Made by a program: the position numbers and the translations under genes
Shown here: positions 60,493-64,000 of the stretch, piece after piece
How positions within the stretch are numbered: position 1 is the first letter of the stretch
Layout of the letters: every line of letters starts with the position of its first letter
Source of the DNA: Denticeps clupeoides
Taxonomy: Eukaryota > Chordata > Actinopteri > Clupeiformes > Denticipitidae
Reading direction: 5' to 3'
Assembly (NCBI RefSeq): GCF_900700375.1
Contig: NC_041716.1
Location: 19,370,578 to 19,434,577, forward strand
Length of the DNA: 64,000 nucleotides
Notes under the pieces: generated by a model
The model's input: only the letters and a program-made list of their open reading frames with translations
Database searches by the model: none
What the model was told of the DNA's origin: nothing

Positions 60493-63400
60493 TATGTAGA
60501 TTATGTTGTATTTGAATATGTGTGCTGTTTTTTTGTAATATGTGCCAACTGTGCTCTCTTTTCATCAGTGTGTGGGTGTCCTTGTTGGTCCCAGACAGAT
60601 GGGCCATTGCTTGTTGTGTTTGTTACTTTCCTGGTTTGGCCCTCTGTCCTCATAAAGTCTACAGAGAGATAATAAGAGCTGTGATTTCATCTCTCATAAC
60701 CGCATTTGTCTGTGTTGTGCATGCCGTCTCTCTCGGTGTGTAGTGCTGCCCTCCTGACCTGCTTCCATTCAGATCGGAGTTAGGTGCACTACCTTGTGTC
60801 TGTGTGTAACAATGGGGGGGTGGAGAGCAAGCACAAGAGGTTCTTCAAAAGAGCAAAGGAGAAAAAGGAAGTCTGGATGTAGAAATGTTCAGGTTTCTAC
60901 TTCTTTTCACCCCTGAATACACGAAGACACAATGAAGAAACTGCAGCCAGACGTATGGTCACGGCACACTTACATAATCCCCACCAGAGGCATTTTTTAA
61001 AAGTTGCATTTAAAAAGGTCAACAGAGAACTAGGTCTAAGTGAATAACTTCAATATATATTTAGAATGTAAAATCCCAACGTTCTAAAAAAAAGTGTCAC
61101 GGTGGCTAAACACGGTGAGGAAGGAGGACGCATATGCAATACATCACCATACCACGACCCGACGGCAATCAGCTTTATACAGGCAGAGCCAGGTAAAAAT
61201 ATCAGGAAACTTAATAACACAGGATGAACACGAAACTCCTGTCCGGACCGGATCCTGACAAACAGAACATTTAGGTAAAGTACCCACAGGCCCATACCCT
61301 CCTGTACCTATCTACTGTGTGTTACAATGCATGTTGTCATTAGGATATGTCAAAGTACATATTAGATTGAAATGAATGACTGTTTGTGCTGTGCATTAGA
61401 ATTATAGAATAATCAGGTGGGAAGGCGATATTCCCAGACGCAAATGTTAAATATAAAACAGAGACGCAAAAACAAAATGGGGTTCGAGACCCCCAAAATA
61501 TGCCAAACCAATCTGACAGTCAGAACTAGAAGGAACATGGAAAACGGTGAAATGCGGTACACAGACAGATCTCAGAGTCAGGCGGGGAAGCGATCTTGGG
61601 CGGGTCCCACCACTCATGTGGAGCAGGGTATTGCAGGGTCTAATCAGGGCGGGGCCAGGCAGGTGATGACTACGGGGTGAACCAGCGGCAGTGTAACCTG
61701 CTTGTGGATTGGTGGCATTTCAGCTCCGTTCTGTGCGGTTGATGCACAACTGCATTATCTTTTCATCTTAAAGCGACGCTGCGAGAATTGTGAAAATGAT
61801 CTGAAAATAACATTTCGGCCATAGACTAATTTTCCAAAGCAGGACAATTTTATGTACATATCTCTGTCCTCACATCTCTAATAATCCTACTGACTGTTGG
61901 TTTGTTTTCCTAGCATTGGAATATTAGACCTGAATAATAACCATTAGACATGAATGAATTTTGAAGTTTAGTAATAAAAATGTTGCCCACAGTGTTTTCT
62001 TCTGTCAGATGTGGTTTATGCAGACGGGATGTGAATTGTCACCCTGAATCCATGGAGACTGTGAACGAAGTAAAGATCCTGTAGGATCTGCTGTGGTCTC
62101 GGGATGTGGAATGACATTCGCAGGATCACCACTTCTGCACAAACCACTCATATGAAGAGGGATTAAAGGCTTCATACAGGTCGTTCTGATATTGTCCCGA
62201 TAATCCTGCCGTGGAGCGGATGAACAACACGGTGCACTTTTCCCAGGTTAACGACAGCTCGTTTTCGCACGCCGTCTGATTAAGTTCATTAACACTGGGG
62301 ATAATAGTATTTGTTGGCATGTTGACTAATTTTTCATTAGCCATCGTTGTTAGTAAGCGTGGAAGAGCGTGGATAATTCAGCCAATCAGCTCCCTCCGAT
62401 TTTTAGGTCATCAGACGCCATGCTTTCATCTCACAGGGTAACATGGGGAGCGTGATCATGTCTGGCCATAGCACAGCTTTCATTGACATATGGTACTTAT
62501 AATGCAGAACTGTTTAAATGTGGTAGTAAGATTTTATCTTGGTTAATTAGTACAGGTTACTCATTATCTCATTACATCACCAACATGTTCTCAGATGGTT
62601 TTTAATCAGTTTGTGTGGTTTAATGTGTTTAAAGTATGGTAAAAAATTACATTTTGTTATGATAAGACATTTGAAATAATTTACTGTCTTGTAAATCTCA
62701 ATTAATTAATTTCAGTCCAGAATATGTATTGTATTGCACTAAATCTGTAAATTCAAGTATTAACTGCATTGTTCATTGTCATGACTGGGTGCAGATGGTC
62801 TGCAATCTCCATGTAGTGGAACAACAGAGGACAACAAGCATATTATAATGGGGTAAAAAGCAACAAAAGCCATTAGGAATCTGTTATATGTGTGTCTGAA
62901 TTATGAAGGTAGAAGTGCTTGACCAAAAAAAATCAATGCTTATGTATTATTCCTGACCAATCATAGTCCGCAGTGGCGGGTCAGTCGGGCAGGGATGAGA
63001 CGGACCCTCTGATGTCTGGAGTGTGCTCCTGCATTGGTGAATAAATTAGCCAGATGCATTAATAGTGAGGTAAATGGCGGCGCCGCTCCGAGGATGCAGT
63101 GTAATTGAACAACTGGAAGAGGGAATGGAGAAGGGCTTATGGCGTTTGCCTTTTTTTTTTCCATGCACAACTCATGCACAAGCATAATAATCAGTCAGGC
63201 AAAATGTGTGTGGTGTGTTTTTTTTTTTTCCCTTCATATTTTGCAAGAATTCAGCTTTTCAAAAATCCAAAATCCATGCTGTGCCCCTGCTGTACTCAAC
63301 AAATGATTGTACTGGGACATGATTTTTCTGTGGTCAGATAGAGGGGAGGCTGAAGCAGTGACTGAATGAAGGGATTAGGCACCATTAAATTCCCACTCGG

Positions 63401-64000
63401 TCTCTGTAGGACAGGTGGCTCTGTTCAGTCTTTTTAATGCTCTTAGTGCTGTTTCAGTTGTCATTTTGTAGCCAGAATTTGTTTTAAAAGGTGACTGTAA
63501 AAATGGTGCTGTGTCATGTGTCTCCTGCAGGTCCCATATCTGAAGTCTGGACTGTTCACTGTCTCAGAGACTGCTTTTCGCTGTGAGATTAAATCAGGCC
63601 GGCCAGGATGAGGGGGAGGGAAGGAAAGGTGGATTTAGCAGAAAGAAGAAAGGGAACAAGGGAGTCTGGGAGAAATCAAGCGCTGATTGGAGTCTGTTGA
63701 TTTGGCCCTAACAAACAAAGCCGACAGGGATGCTCGGGGCGGCGGGGATAGCTTTGATTCCTCTCTTCCCTTTCATTTCTAAACAGCCAGTTTGTGCCCA
63801 GTCGGCTACCTGGGATTGGCATCTGCTGCGGTGCGCGGCCGACCAGGACTGTAATTGGCGTAGCTGTCAGGAGGGGAACGGAGAGGGCGGCTGAGAGGCT
63901 GATAAAGGGGAGAGGACACGAAACGCAAAACAACAGGCTGCAAAGGCCAGACAAAGTGAGGCAGGGAGAGAGAGAAGGCTGGTCAGAACAGTGAGGGTCA
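60493..64000. other. Intron continuing to window end
   Basis: No exon or repeat family recognised. Candidate conserved non-coding stretches lie at about 62,105-62,420 and 63,000-63,115. A coding-like acceptor at 63,531 leads into a stop without a donor and was not called. Confidence 0.35.

Noticed and set aside
63531-63590. Possible second exon for the 56,020 gene after acceptor 'ctcctgcag'
   Set aside because: In the required phase it reaches a stop after about 18 codons with no usable donor, so it does not look like an internal coding exon.

Overview
The window is vertebrate nuclear DNA from a ray-finned (teleost) fish. The genes have spliced vertebrate structures with GT-AG introns, the protein sequences match vertebrate families closely, and the spacers are filled with fish-type tRNA-derived SINEs, L2-type LINE tails, Tc1-like transposons and long microsatellites. 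I cannot name the species from sequence alone.

Layout. 1-2,996: repeats only. 2,997-5,508 (-): apobec2, a muscle-type AID/APOBEC family member. 8,007-11,507 (-): a two-exon BED-finger gene derived from a hAT transposase. 12,252-14,590 (-): ccdc115 (vma22), a V-ATPase assembly factor. 14,930-17,914: tRNA-Glu, tRNA-His and tRNA-Phe, with ebp (+, sterol isomerase) between His and Phe. 18,086-20,299: a terminal-inverted-repeat element carrying a 43-bp minisatellite, invaded by an intact-looking DD37E Tc1-like transposon. 22,216-23,223 (+): an unrecognised secreted protein gene with a Gln-Thr repeat and a six-cysteine tail, followed by a decayed tandem copy near 25,439. 27,390-30,332 (-): aar2. 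31,884-33,041 (-): a small secreted protein that looks like the fish counterpart of human C20orf204. 34,655-46,531 (-): prpf6 with all 21 coding exons. 46,700-64,000: a repeat-dotted spacer, then a CpG-rich promoter and a 13-base first coding exon (+) at 56,020 whose gene runs out of the window.

How the genes work together. AAR2 and PRPF6 both serve the U5 snRNP / tri-snRNP, and they lie on the same strand with one small gene between them. PRPF6 next to the C20orf204-like gene repeats the human 20q13.33 order as I remember it. The other genes (apobec2, ccdc115, ebp) are single-purpose neighbours with no obvious shared pathway. All splice junctions were deduced by eye from GT/AG signals, reading frame and remembered homologous proteins; each gene given here closes in frame over all its exons.
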